Made by a program: the position numbers and the translations under genes
Part shown: positions 18,510-26,549 of the stretch, one piece after another
Position numbering within the stretch: position 1 is the first letter of the stretch
Layout: each line of letters begins with the position of its first letter
Notes under the pieces: model-generated
What the model saw: the letters and a program-made list of their open reading frames with translations, nothing else
Databases searched by the model: none
Told to the model about the DNA's origin: nothing
Source: Exobacillus caeni
GTDB taxonomy: Bacteria > Bacillota > Bacilli > Bacillales > Guptibacillaceae
Assembly: GCF_005747095.1 (NCBI RefSeq)
Contig: NZ_SWLG01000001.1
Location: 186,001 to 250,000 of the forward strand
Direction of reading: 5' to 3'
DNA length: 64,000 nt

Positions 18510-18827
18510 TTAGGAAAGCGGTTCAATAAAAACATCCATAATTCCGCCGCAAATCCCGCCGTCTTCGTAAAACAATCCCCTGGTTAAATCAACTGTTTGC
18601 TTTTCAGGCTTGTTTGTTTGAATTACCTTAAAAGCTGTTTCAATGACTTCTGCTTCTCCACATCCTCCGCCGATCGTCCCTTCGATTTTTCCGCAGGGAA
18701 AAATAATCATCCTGCTTCCTGTTTTCCGTGGGGTTGAACCTCGCGTCTTGATTATTGTTGCCAGAGCGGCTTTTTCACCCCCTTTCTTAATTTCTGTTGC
18801 CCTTTTAATGAGGTCGATTTGCTTCAT
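18510..18827 (-). CDS. XdhC/CoxI N-terminal domain protein
   Basis: 105 aa, equal to only the N-terminal domain of XdhC: AALATIIKTRGSTPRKTGSRM, split here as ALATIIKTRGSTP and RKTGSRM, then GTIGGGCGEAEVIE and GLFYEDGGICGG. XdhC proteins bind molybdenum cofactor, help sulfurate it and insert it into xanthine dehydrogenase. The start overlaps the preceding gene's stop by 4 bases, so the two are translationally coupled. The C-terminal Rossmann half is encoded separately just upstream, so this organism has XdhC as two polypeptides. Confidence 0.85.
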   Translation of the reverse strand: MKQIDLIKRATEIKKGGEKAALATIIKTRGSTPRKTGSRMIIFPCGKIEGTIGGGCGEAEVIETAFKVIQTNKPEKQTVDLTRGLFYEDGGICGGIMDVFIEPLS

Positions 18828-19639
18828 TTAACTGCCCCCTCATGAAAGCCCATCTTTGCGTAACGACGTATTTTGCTGCTTAAGGAATTCCCTGATGCTC
18901 CATTCTTTATTTTTAAAATCTCTGCCATGATGCTAACAGCGATCTCAGAAGGTGTTTCAGCCCCGATATCAAGGCCAACAGGTGTATAAATATGATCAAA
19001 AGTTTCATCAGGAAATTCTTGTTTTACCTGTTCAAAAACACCGGATATTCTCCTCCTGCTTCCGATCATTCCGATATAAGCTGCTTTTTCCTTACGGCGG
19101 AGCAATTCCTGCAGGCTGAGAACATCGTATTTATGGCCTCTTGTAAGAAGAAGGATATAGGTGTGATCGGTTAAAGGAACGTCCCTGAAATAATGCATGA
19201 AAGATTCACAGATGACTTCATCAGCAATAGGGAACCGTTCCAGGTTTGCATAGTCAGGACGGTCATCGATAACTGTCACATAGAATCCCAGCATCTTTCC
19301 TATCGAGGCAACTGGCTCACCCACATGGCCTGCACCAGCTACGATTAAATGGACAGGGGCAGGAAAATACTCAGCAAAGCACTCGACCTGATTGCCTTTC
19401 CAGGAGAATTGAAATACTCCGGAACGCTTTTTCTTAAGTAAGGGTTGAGAGTACAAATTTATTGACTCCATAAGGGAAAGGGGAATCTCGCCTTCATCGA
19501 AAGCAGATTTTGAAGGCCATAACAGAATTTTTTTACCAATAAGGCGGTGCTCCAGACACTCCGTTATCGTTACTAACACTGTTTCCTGGCGAAGCTGAAG
19601 GGATTGAGACAATTTTTTATACATAGTTTGGCTCATCAT
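18824..19639 (-). CDS. XdhC-type molybdenum cofactor insertion protein (PucA-like)
   Basis: About 271 aa. The C-terminal half is the XdhC Rossmann domain: LIVAGAGHVGEPVASIGKML near residue 105, VTVIDDRPDYANLERFP, YILLLTRGHKYDV, YIGMIGSRRRI and VGLDIGAETPSEIAVSIMAE. The N-terminal 95 residues lack the GGGCGE signature carried by the neighbouring small protein. The role by family and context is maturation of the Mo-pterin cofactor of the adjacent xanthine dehydrogenase. I prefer the ATG at 19639, with GAGGTG just upstream, over the GTG at 19648 inside that site. Confidence 0.85.
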   Translation of the reverse strand: MMSQTMYKKLSQSLQLRQETVLVTITECLEHRLIGKKILLWPSKSAFDEGEIPLSLMESINLYSQPLLKKKRSGVFQFSWKGNQVECFAEYFPAPVHLIVAGAGHVGEPVASIGKMLGFYVTVIDDRPDYANLERFPIADEVICESFMHYFRDVPLTDHTYILLLTRGHKYDVLSLQELLRRKEKAAYIGMIGSRRRISGVFEQVKQEFPDETFDHIYTPVGLDIGAETPSEIAVSIMAEILKIKNGASGNSLSSKIRRYAKMGFHEGAVK

Positions 19640-19644
19640 TATTA

Positions 19645-21975
19645 TCACCTCGCAGGCTGGGCTTCCTGTTCTTTTAATTGTTTGATAGCATTATAGATTC
19701 GTTCCGGTGTTGCCGGCAGATGCTTGATTCTTGCTCCTGTCGCATCATAAATAGCGGACATAATGGCTGCGATAATCGGAATCATCACCACTTCCCCGAT
19801 TCCTTTTGCACCAAAAGGCCCTGATTCTTCCGCTTCTTCTACAGGAAATGTTTCAATAATCGGCGTTTCCCGGATCGTAGGGATGATATAGTCAGTGAAG
19901 TTGCGGGTCTTATGATAACCCCCTTCGATCAACACGTCTTCAAACAAGGTATAGCCGATTCCCATCACGGCACCGCCTTCGGTCTGTCCCTCAAGCCCCT
20001 GTGGATTGATAACTTTTCCGGCATCAGGAATGGAAACTACGCGAAGGACATCCGTTTCACCAGTTAATGTGTCCACCTCAACCATGACAACATGAGTCAG
20101 GTAACCATAAAGGTGGTGAGGTGCTCCACCTGAGCCTTTAATTTCTTCTTTTTCTTTCGGTAGCATGAAATGCCCTTCTACTTTTGTTTTCCGGCGGTGT
20201 TCATATAAGTAGTCGAATAGCCTTTTATAGCTAATTGTTTCTCCTGCGGCAACAATCCTGTTTGGCAACCATTCGATTTTCTCCATGACAACGCCTGTCA
20301 TTTCGGCAGCTGTTTCTGTCAGAAGGCTGACCATATTCGGTGCGGCTGTAGCTACTGCTCTTCCGCCTGTATAAGTCGAACGGGATGCTGTGACAGTACC
20401 GCCATCGAGCGTTTGGGAAGTGTCCCCCTGGACAACCACAATGTTGCTTATATCGCACTTTAGCATTTCTGCTGCCACCTGTGCATACACCGTACTGTTT
20501 CCGCCCCCGATTTCTTCGCAGCCAACCGCAACCTTAAATTTTCCTTCTGGCAAAAGTTCAATTGAAGCAGCACCATAATCCGGTAGTCCGATTCCCATCC
20601 CGATTCCATGGAAAGAAGTGGCGAGGGAAACCCCCCGTTTTTTCCAGGGCTCACTGGCTTCTGCTTTATATTTTTCCCGGTTTTTCCACAAGTCGCAGTT
20701 TTCAGCAACTTCAAGCGTTTTGTGAGTTCCGACACTTGATTTGACCACATGTCCCATGCTTGAAACTTCACCCTGGTGATAAACGTTCTTTTTCCGTATC
20801 TCGACTGGGTCGATGCCGAGTTTTTCTGCGATCATATCCATATGGGTTTCGATGGCCATGCAAACCTGATTTACGCCAAAGCCTCTGAACGCTCCAGCGA
20901 TGCCGTTGTTCGTATAAACGCAAAAGCCTTCCAGATCAACGTTCGGTATTTTATACGGACCGCAGGAATGCTCGATCGCAAGTGCGATTACAGCTCCGCC
21001 AAGTGATGCATAAGCACCGGTATCTCCGACAGCTCTTACTCGATTGGCAAGCAGTGTTCCATCTTTTTTTACAGCGGTCTTCATTTGAACTTTAAATGGG
21101 TGCCTTTTCATACCGGCGACAACGGATTCTTCACGGCTATAATGAATCTTTACTGGTCGACCGTTCGTATGCATCGCAAGGAGAGCGAGATATATTTGTA
21201 CGGTGATTTCATCTTTTCCACCGAAAGCTCCGCCAATAGGACTAGAAATCACGCGGATCCGCTCGGGATTATAAGCAAGCGCCCGGGCAATTTGCATACG
21301 GTCCCGATAGGCATACTGTCCCGGGCACTTGATTGTTATGAACCCTTCCTCGTCCATTTTCCCCCAGCCGCCCTCAGTCTCAATAAAAGCATGCATTTGC
21401 CGGGGAGAGTAAAAAGTGTTTTCAATAATAAGGTCAGCTTCCTGAAAAGCGTCTTCGACATTGCCGTTTTTAATTTTCACATGGCTGTGGATGTTCCCGT
21501 CAGGATGAAGCTGAGGTGATGTTTTCCCCATTGCTTTCTCTGGATCGGAAACGACTTCAAGCAATTCATATTCCACATCGACAAGGCCCAGAGCTTGCTC
21601 GGCAATTTCGGAAGTTTCTGCTGCTACGAGTGCTACGGCATCACCGGTACAACGAACAACATCCGAGCATAAGACAGGCTGGTCAGGAACGACGATTCCA
21701 AATCCATTAAAGCCTGGTATATCTTTATGGGTAAGCACAGCAATCACACCGGGAAGGCTTTTTGCTTTCTCGACATGGATCTCCTTAATCCTTGCGTGAG
21801 GATACTTTGCTCGAAGAACCTTGCCCCAGACCATGTCTTCATATTGATAATCTGTCATATATTTCAATTCGCCTGTTACTTTTTCTGGGCCATCGATCCT
21901 TCTTACCCTTTTTCCAACCCAGGTGAAAGGGGTATTGCCACCATTGCCTTTTTCGTTTTTTGCTTCAGCTTTCAT
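19645..21975 (-). CDS. pucD: Xanthine dehydrogenase, molybdenum-binding subunit
   Basis: 776-aa large subunit of the molybdenum hydroxylase that oxidises hypoxanthine to xanthine and xanthine to urate. Family blocks seen are WVGKRVRRIDGPEKVTGELK at the N-terminus, PIGGAFGGKDEI, GIAGAFRGFGVNQ, VGCEEIGGGNSTVYAQVAAE and, near the C-terminus, SGPFGAKGIGE with the catalytic Glu. The ATG follows GAGGAGGTGG. It lies within a compact five-gene set with FAD, 2Fe-2S and cofactor genes in Bacillus puc-like composition. No uricase or later ureide gene is in this window. Confidence 0.92.
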   Translation of the reverse strand: MKAEAKNEKGNGGNTPFTWVGKRVRRIDGPEKVTGELKYMTDYQYEDMVWGKVLRAKYPHARIKEIHVEKAKSLPGVIAVLTHKDIPGFNGFGIVVPDQPVLCSDVVRCTGDAVALVAAETSEIAEQALGLVDVEYELLEVVSDPEKAMGKTSPQLHPDGNIHSHVKIKNGNVEDAFQEADLIIENTFYSPRQMHAFIETEGGWGKMDEEGFITIKCPGQYAYRDRMQIARALAYNPERIRVISSPIGGAFGGKDEITVQIYLALLAMHTNGRPVKIHYSREESVVAGMKRHPFKVQMKTAVKKDGTLLANRVRAVGDTGAYASLGGAVIALAIEHSCGPYKIPNVDLEGFCVYTNNGIAGAFRGFGVNQVCMAIETHMDMIAEKLGIDPVEIRKKNVYHQGEVSSMGHVVKSSVGTHKTLEVAENCDLWKNREKYKAEASEPWKKRGVSLATSFHGIGMGIGLPDYGAASIELLPEGKFKVAVGCEEIGGGNSTVYAQVAAEMLKCDISNIVVVQGDTSQTLDGGTVTASRSTYTGGRAVATAAPNMVSLLTETAAEMTGVVMEKIEWLPNRIVAAGETISYKRLFDYLYEHRRKTKVEGHFMLPKEKEEIKGSGGAPHHLYGYLTHVVMVEVDTLTGETDVLRVVSIPDAGKVINPQGLEGQTEGGAVMGIGYTLFEDVLIEGGYHKTRNFTDYIIPTIRETPIIETFPVEEAEESGPFGAKGIGEVVMIPIIAAIMSAIYDATGARIKHLPATPERIYNAIKQLKEQEAQPAR

Positions 21976-22849
21976 AACTTTCCCACCTCCTCATCAACCG
22001 GTACAACCCCCGGTGTAAAAGTGCGCTTGCCATGTCCCGTCGATAGGAAGCGGAAGCTCTGACATCCGTAATCGGCATTACTTCTTTCCAGGCAACTTTA
22101 GAGATATTTTCTATCATGTCATCTGTTATGGGAGCGATTTTTAACATTGACTCGCATTTTTTTGCACGAATGATAGTTGGAGCTACTGCCCCAAAAGCAA
22201 TTTTTCCGCCAAGGCATTGCCTGTTGTTCTCACCCATGATTAAGTTAACGGCCACATTAACGATGGAGATAGATTGTGCTTTTCTTGGCCCAAGCTTCTG
22301 GAAAATACCGATTTCATTTTTCTCCTGTGGCTGGATGATTATATTGGTGATCATTTCATTTTGCCTTAACACGGTTTTTCCGGGCCCTATGAAGAATTCC
22401 TCAATCGGAACAAGCCTTTTGTTATTACATGAACGTATTTCCAGAACAGCTCCGAGTACAAATAGGGCGGGAATCGTGTCGCCCGCAGGTGACGCGGTTC
22501 CGATATTGCCTCCGATGGTTCCCATGTTTTGCATCTGGGTAGCCCCGACTTCTCTTGCTGCTTCTACAAGCACATCTGCTTGCGTTTGAAGGAGCTGAGA
22601 ACGAATAATGTCACTATGTGTCGTCAAAGGGCCGATGTGTATAGCCCCGTCTTTCTTGACTATATAACGAAGTTCGTTCAAGCCTTTCACGTTGATCCAA
22701 ACGTTGGGACGCCATTTCCCATCTTTCATTCTCACAACAGCATCCGTTCCTCCGGCAAGTAACCGGTGCTGGATGCCTTCCCTGGAAAGAATGGTAAGGC
22801 ATTCATCCAGGTCGAGAGGGGAGATCACATCGATTTCACTGACAAGCAT
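21965..22849 (-). CDS. pucC: Xanthine dehydrogenase, FAD-binding subunit
   Basis: 294 aa with the CoxM/PucC layout: HRLLAGGTDAVVRMKDG (flavin phosphate loop) near residue 30, IHIGPLTTHSDI, then MQNMGTIGGNIGTASPAGD near residue 107, and a C-terminal CO-dehydrogenase-flavoprotein domain ending RRDMASALLHRGL. It passes electrons from the 2Fe-2S subunit to NAD+ or another acceptor. The start follows TAGGAGGTAGG. The end overlaps the start of the molybdenum subunit by 11 bases. Confidence 0.9.
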   Translation of the reverse strand: MLVSEIDVISPLDLDECLTILSREGIQHRLLAGGTDAVVRMKDGKWRPNVWINVKGLNELRYIVKKDGAIHIGPLTTHSDIIRSQLLQTQADVLVEAAREVGATQMQNMGTIGGNIGTASPAGDTIPALFVLGAVLEIRSCNNKRLVPIEEFFIGPGKTVLRQNEMITNIIIQPQEKNEIGIFQKLGPRKAQSISIVNVAVNLIMGENNRQCLGGKIAFGAVAPTIIRAKKCESMLKIAPITDDMIENISKVAWKEVMPITDVRASASYRRDMASALLHRGLYRLMRRWESYES

Positions 22850-22860
22850 GTACCTACCTC

Positions 22861-23451
22861 CTAACTTTGCTTTTGAACCGCACTCTCGTAATCTTCCGGT
22901 GTGTTTAAATTTAGGCCAATTAACGGACAGTTGACTGGTACCTCCAGCACTCTTTTTCTGTGTTTTTGAAGAATACGACGCAATCCCTGTGTTTCTTCTC
23001 TAATAGAAAGCAAGTCTTTCATAACAGCGCTAGAAAAAAGAACAGGATGACCTCTTTTCCCTTTATAAACAGGCACGAGGACAGGCGGCCGATACTTCTT
23101 CATGGAATCGGCCATTTTGTTCAGGACATCAACTTCAACTGGTTGATCAACAGACACGATAAAAAGGGCATCCGCATTGTCTTTTACAGCGTGAACACCT
23201 TTAAGGATAGAAGAGCATTTGCCAGTCTGATAGTTTTCGTTGACAACGATTGTGACCGGATGGCTTTTGGAAATTTTTAAAAACGAATCAGCATTCCTGC
23301 CGAGCACAACAACAACTTCGGAAAGCGATGTCTGCTTAAGGGTAACCAGCTGGTGCTCAAACAATGTTTTGCCTTTCCAGGGGAGCAAGCCTTTCATTTT
23401 TCCCATTCGGTTGGAATTTCCCGCTGCTAATAGGACGGCAGAAAACTTCAT
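22861..23451 (-). CDS. pucB: MobA/MocA-like nucleotidyltransferase (PucB-like)
   Basis: 196-aa NTP transferase that probably converts molybdopterin to a dinucleotide form (MCD) for the adjacent hydroxylase. The N-terminal VLLAAGNSNRMGKMKGLLPW is the nucleotide-binding loop, followed by FIVSVDQPVEV (metal-binding Asp), GHPVLFSSA and LNLNTPEDYE. The start overlaps the stop of the 2Fe-2S gene by 4 bases, showing coupling. The ribosome site is weak, which fits coupling. Confidence 0.85.
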   Translation of the reverse strand: MKFSAVLLAAGNSNRMGKMKGLLPWKGKTLFEHQLVTLKQTSLSEVVVVLGRNADSFLKISKSHPVTIVVNENYQTGKCSSILKGVHAVKDNADALFIVSVDQPVEVDVLNKMADSMKKYRPPVLVPVYKGKRGHPVLFSSAVMKDLLSIREETQGLRRILQKHRKRVLEVPVNCPLIGLNLNTPEDYESAVQKQS

Positions 23452-23942
23452 CTTAAAGATAACTTTCCTTTGTTTTCTAACTGGTGCTTTGCTGCAGTTT
23501 CGACGGCGCGAATAATTTTAGCGTAGCCCGTGCAACGGCAAAGATTCCCTCCGAGCGCTGTTTTAATTTCAGAAACGGAAGGAATATGCTCGATGCTGTT
23601 AAGAAATGCTCTCGAGGAAACGATCAGTCCAGGTGTACAATATCCGCACTGGGTAGCTCCCTCACTGACAAAAGCCTCCTGGACAATATCCATGTTCGCA
23701 GTGAGTCCTACCCCTTCACAGGTTGTGATATCCATTCCTTCTGCCTGCCCTGCAAGAACGAGGCAAGAACAGATAACTTCCTTATCAACAAGAATGGAAC
23801 AGGAACCGCACTCGCCTTTTCCGCAGCATTCTTTACTGGCAGTAAGGTTTAAATCTTCCCGCAAAACATCAAGCAATGTTTTTGAAGGGTGGCAGTTGAC
23901 CTCACGAGGCGAGCCGTTAACAGTAAAGCGAATTGGTTTCAT
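23448..23942 (-). CDS. pucE: Xanthine dehydrogenase, 2Fe-2S subunit
   Basis: 164 aa with two [2Fe-2S] clusters: CCGKGECGSCSILVDKEVICSC (N-terminal plant-type cluster, positions about 40-61) and CGYCTPG plus NLCRCTGY in the C-terminal helical domain. It is the electron-transfer subunit of the molybdenum hydroxylase. It is the first gene of the minus-strand operon (23942 to 15303) with a strong AAGGAGGT site. The promoter must lie in the 580-base spacer to the divergent genes; no PucR-like regulator is encoded in the window. Confidence 0.92.
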   Translation of the reverse strand: MKPIRFTVNGSPREVNCHPSKTLLDVLREDLNLTASKECCGKGECGSCSILVDKEVICSCLVLAGQAEGMDITTCEGVGLTANMDIVQEAFVSEGATQCGYCTPGLIVSSRAFLNSIEHIPSVSEIKTALGGNLCRCTGYAKIIRAVETAAKHQLENKGKLSLR

Positions 23943-24522
23943 TTTTTACCTCCTTGAATACGGCTCTTAACCGGAATAAAGAGACGCAAAGTAAGTCGAA
24001 AAGAAATAAAATGTTGGATTCTGTCATCGTTTGTTGAAGGCATTTACATGAAGATAAATGTGTAAGAAAATAGTTTGTAAGACAAACAAAGCGATTCTCT
24101 TTAAGCGATCCAGGATGATGGTTTCCCGGAGCAAAAAAGAGTCTGATCGAATGCAAATTCATGGATTAGTATAGGCTTTAAAATAATTTAATGCGCCTTT
24201 TTACCTAAATAGACTTTTGCATAAAAAAATCCTCTACAAAAAGGTCCCAGGACACTCAAAGAGCCTTTTCGTAGATAGGAATTTACGGTTCCTGGTAGAG
24301 ACCCTCAAACCAATTATTGAGGTTATACGAAAGGAAAAAATATTATTTAACTTTTGAATCAGGAGGGAAAACAGATGGCCGATTTGCCATCGAGAAAGAT
24401 AAGGGGGGAATTGATTTGTAGTGTAATCGGTGTTTAAAGATTTTGTCAAGTCCAAAAATTCAGAAAATATATTGACGGATGCCGAAGTCTTGTTTTATCA
24501 TATTACCTAACAGGAGGAAAAA
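23943..24522. promoter_or_regulatory. 580-base divergent spacer between the two purine operons
   Basis: No supported gene. It holds an imperfect 11-bp hairpin near 24234-24286 (CTACAAAAAGG / CCTTTTCGTAG), a compact GATGGC-CGATTT-GCCATC hairpin near 24377-24394, and a likely SigA promoter for the next gene with TTGACG at about 24472 and a TATCAT-like -10 near 24497. I found no recognisable purine riboswitch core and no PurR-type box with confidence. Confidence 0.4.
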
Positions 24523-24879
24523 ATGGCTACAATCGCTACTCAATTCCAACAAACCCTGAAGAAGAACCTTGCACAGTTGTATAATCGAGTAAACCAGGAG
24601 ATTTATGGTGTAGGAGTAAAGAAGCAGCGGATCGAGTTTATCGAAAACAAAGCGTTGATCTTTGCTCAACATAAAAGGGTGCAAGCGTTGCAGATGCTAA
24701 GCCATCATTTTCATTCTCTCACTATTTCGGTTGATTCAGCATTAATTGTTGAATTCAAGTCGATGCTAAAAGAGCAGATTGAAGAAACACTCCAGCTTAA
24801 CGTAAAGACAATTTTAAAGGATTATGACCCAATCACTGAAGATGCATGTACCATTATCTATTTTGAAGATAAATTTTAA
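24523..24879 (+). CDS. MpsC/DUF2294-like protein
   Basis: 118-aa protein resembling the DUF2294 (MpsC) family: an N-terminal helix IATQFQQTLKKNLAQLYNRV followed by KALIFAQHKRVQALQM and a C-terminal strand block VKTILKDYDPITEDACTIIYF. In some Firmicutes relatives occur next to MpsAB bicarbonate systems or molybdoenzyme genes; no such partner sits here except the xanthine dehydrogenase. AGGAGG precedes the ATG. Function is unknown; whether it shares a transcript with the permease downstream depends on the structured leader that follows. Confidence 0.65.
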   Translation: MATIATQFQQTLKKNLAQLYNRVNQEIYGVGVKKQRIEFIENKALIFAQHKRVQALQMLSHHFHSLTISVDSALIVEFKSMLKEQIEETLQLNVKTILKDYDPITEDACTIIYFEDKF

Positions 24880-24890
24880 ACGAATCGACA

Positions 24891-25044
24891 GTCCGGGACC
24901 TGAGGGAGTTGTGCAATGCCGCAACTGCATCAGGCTCAAAAAATGAGGGCGGTTACGTTTGCTTTTGTTAAACGAAAGCGATATGAAACCGCAGTAATAG
25001 GCCATCTCTAATCTGAGATGTCTTCTATTGCTGCGGTTTTTTTA
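24891..25044 (+). promoter_or_regulatory. Structured leader with terminator/antiterminator arrangement
   Basis: Three layers can be drawn. First is a stem CCTGA (24899) to TCAGG (24934) enclosing AGTTG/CAACT. Next, GCGGTT (24949-24954) can pair with AACCGC (24987-24992). Last is a long intrinsic terminator in which AACCGCAGTAATAG (24987-25000) pairs with CTATTGCTGCGGTT (25025-25038), with an inner CATCTC/GAGATG helix, and runs into seven T. The second and third use the same AACCGC bases, so they are mutually exclusive, as in riboswitch or protein-controlled attenuators. It precedes the purine permease and microcompartment operon. It does not fit the guanine, THF or ykkC riboswitch cores I know. 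Confidence 0.5.
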
Positions 25045-25134
25045 TATTCCATCACACATGAGGAGGTGAGGCTTTTCTTTCTGTCTATCGTCATGTAAGA
25101 GCTTGTCAAAGAAAGAATCCAGGAGGGGAATTCT

Positions 25135-26466
25135 TTGGAAAAGCTAAACTCGTGGAAGATAGGGACTCTGGGGTTTCAGCATGTTTTAGCAATGTATGCA
25201 GGTGCTGTGATCGTGCCGTTGATTGTCGGCCCGGCAATCGGAATGAACGCTCAACAGCTCGCATACTTAGTATCGATTGATCTATTCACTTGCGGGATAG
25301 CAACTCTTTTGCAGGTTATCGGGGGGAAACACTTTGGGATTAAACTGCCTGTCATATTGGGTTGTACCTTTACCGCAGTTGGGCCGATGATCGCTATCGG
25401 AAATTTGCAGGGTATCACAGCAATTTATGGTGCGATAATCGCTTCGGGAATAATTGTTATGATCCTTTCTCAATTTATGAGTAAGATCTTACGCTTTTTC
25501 CCACCTGTTGTTACAGGTTCTGTTGTAGCCATCATCGGAGTATCTTTAATACCTGTGGCAATGAACAATGCTGCAGGAGGGCAGGGATCGCCTGATTTTG
25601 GAAGTCTTCAAAATCTGTTTTTAGCTGTATTTACGCTTGCGCTCATCATCTTTATGAACCGTTTCTTCACAGGGTACATGAGAGCGATATCTGTTTTGTT
25701 TTCTTTGATCCTCGGAACTGCTGTTGCTTACTTTATGGGAATGGTCAGTTTTGAAGAAGTATTAAACGCATCATGGTTTCATTTGGTCCAGCCTTTTTAC
25801 TTTGGTTTCCCTACGTTTAACTTTTCAGCTATTCTTACGATGACACTGGTTGCCATCGTAAGCATGATTGAATCAACAGGGGTGTTCCTGGCTCTTGGAG
25901 ATGTTTGTGAACGGGATCTAAAATCAAACGATATTAAAAAAGGTTTAAGAGCAGAAGGACTTGCTGTAATAATTGGCGGTATATTTAATTCATTTCCATA
26001 CACTTCTTTTTCGCAAAATGTGGGCCTTGTTGCACTAACAAAAGTGAAAACAAGAAACGTTGTGATTTCTGCGGGTGTAATCTTAATGATTCTTGGGCTA
26101 TTGCCTAAGGTCGCTGCACTCACAACCATTATTCCGATGGCTGTCCTGGGTGGAGCAATGATCCCGATGTTTGGCATGGTCATTTCCTCAGGAATCAGGA
26201 TGCTGTCAGTTGTTGATTTTTCAAGGAATGAAAATCTTCTGATCGTTGCCTGTTCCATCGGAATTGGGCTTGGTGCAGCTGTTGTCCCGGCTGTCTTTGC
26301 CAATCTCCCAACAAGTTTGCGTTTACTTGTGGAAAACGGAATTGTAATCGGAAGCTTAACAGCTATTTTTCTAAATCTAGTATTTAATTTTAAAGAATTA
26401 AGTGTTAATAAGGATGATCGAATGGAAAGGCTGAAGGGCGATCATTCTGCTGAAGCAATCGGTTAA
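25135..26466 (+). CDS. NCS2-family xanthine/uracil-type permease
   Basis: 443 aa with about 12-14 membrane segments. NCS2 signature blocks are GFQHVLAMYAGAVIVPLIVG at the N-terminus, LPVILGCTFTAVGPMIAIG, FFPPVVTGSVVAIIGVSL and IESTGVFLALGDVCERDL with SFPYTSFSQNVGLVALT. The Q-N and acidic positions of the purine branch are present, so xanthine, urate or a related base is likely. It is the first gene of the plus-strand operon and starts with TTG, 6-7 bases after AGGAGGGG, 91 bases after the leader terminator. A short reading frame after GAGGAGGTG near 25061 could encode an 11-codon leader peptide (weak). Confidence 0.88.
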   Translation: MEKLNSWKIGTLGFQHVLAMYAGAVIVPLIVGPAIGMNAQQLAYLVSIDLFTCGIATLLQVIGGKHFGIKLPVILGCTFTAVGPMIAIGNLQGITAIYGAIIASGIIVMILSQFMSKILRFFPPVVTGSVVAIIGVSLIPVAMNNAAGGQGSPDFGSLQNLFLAVFTLALIIFMNRFFTGYMRAISVLFSLILGTAVAYFMGMVSFEEVLNASWFHLVQPFYFGFPTFNFSAILTMTLVAIVSMIESTGVFLALGDVCERDLKSNDIKKGLRAEGLAVIIGGIFNSFPYTSFSQNVGLVALTKVKTRNVVISAGVILMILGLLPKVAALTTIIPMAVLGGAMIPMFGMVISSGIRMLSVVDFSRNENLLIVACSIGIGLGAAVVPAVFANLPTSLRLLVENGIVIGSLTAIFLNLVFNFKELSVNKDDRMERLKGDHSAEAIG

Positions 26467-26549
26467 ATTATAGCCCTTGTTAATCGGCCCGCCTGATATA
26501 AAGGAAATGAGGCAGGTAAAAATAAATTATTTTAGAAGGGGAGAGGAAA

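Noticed and set aside
24880-25045. Guanine/adenine or THF riboswitch before the NCS2 permease
   Set aside because: The conserved cores of these classes are not found; kept only as an unassigned attenuator-like leader.
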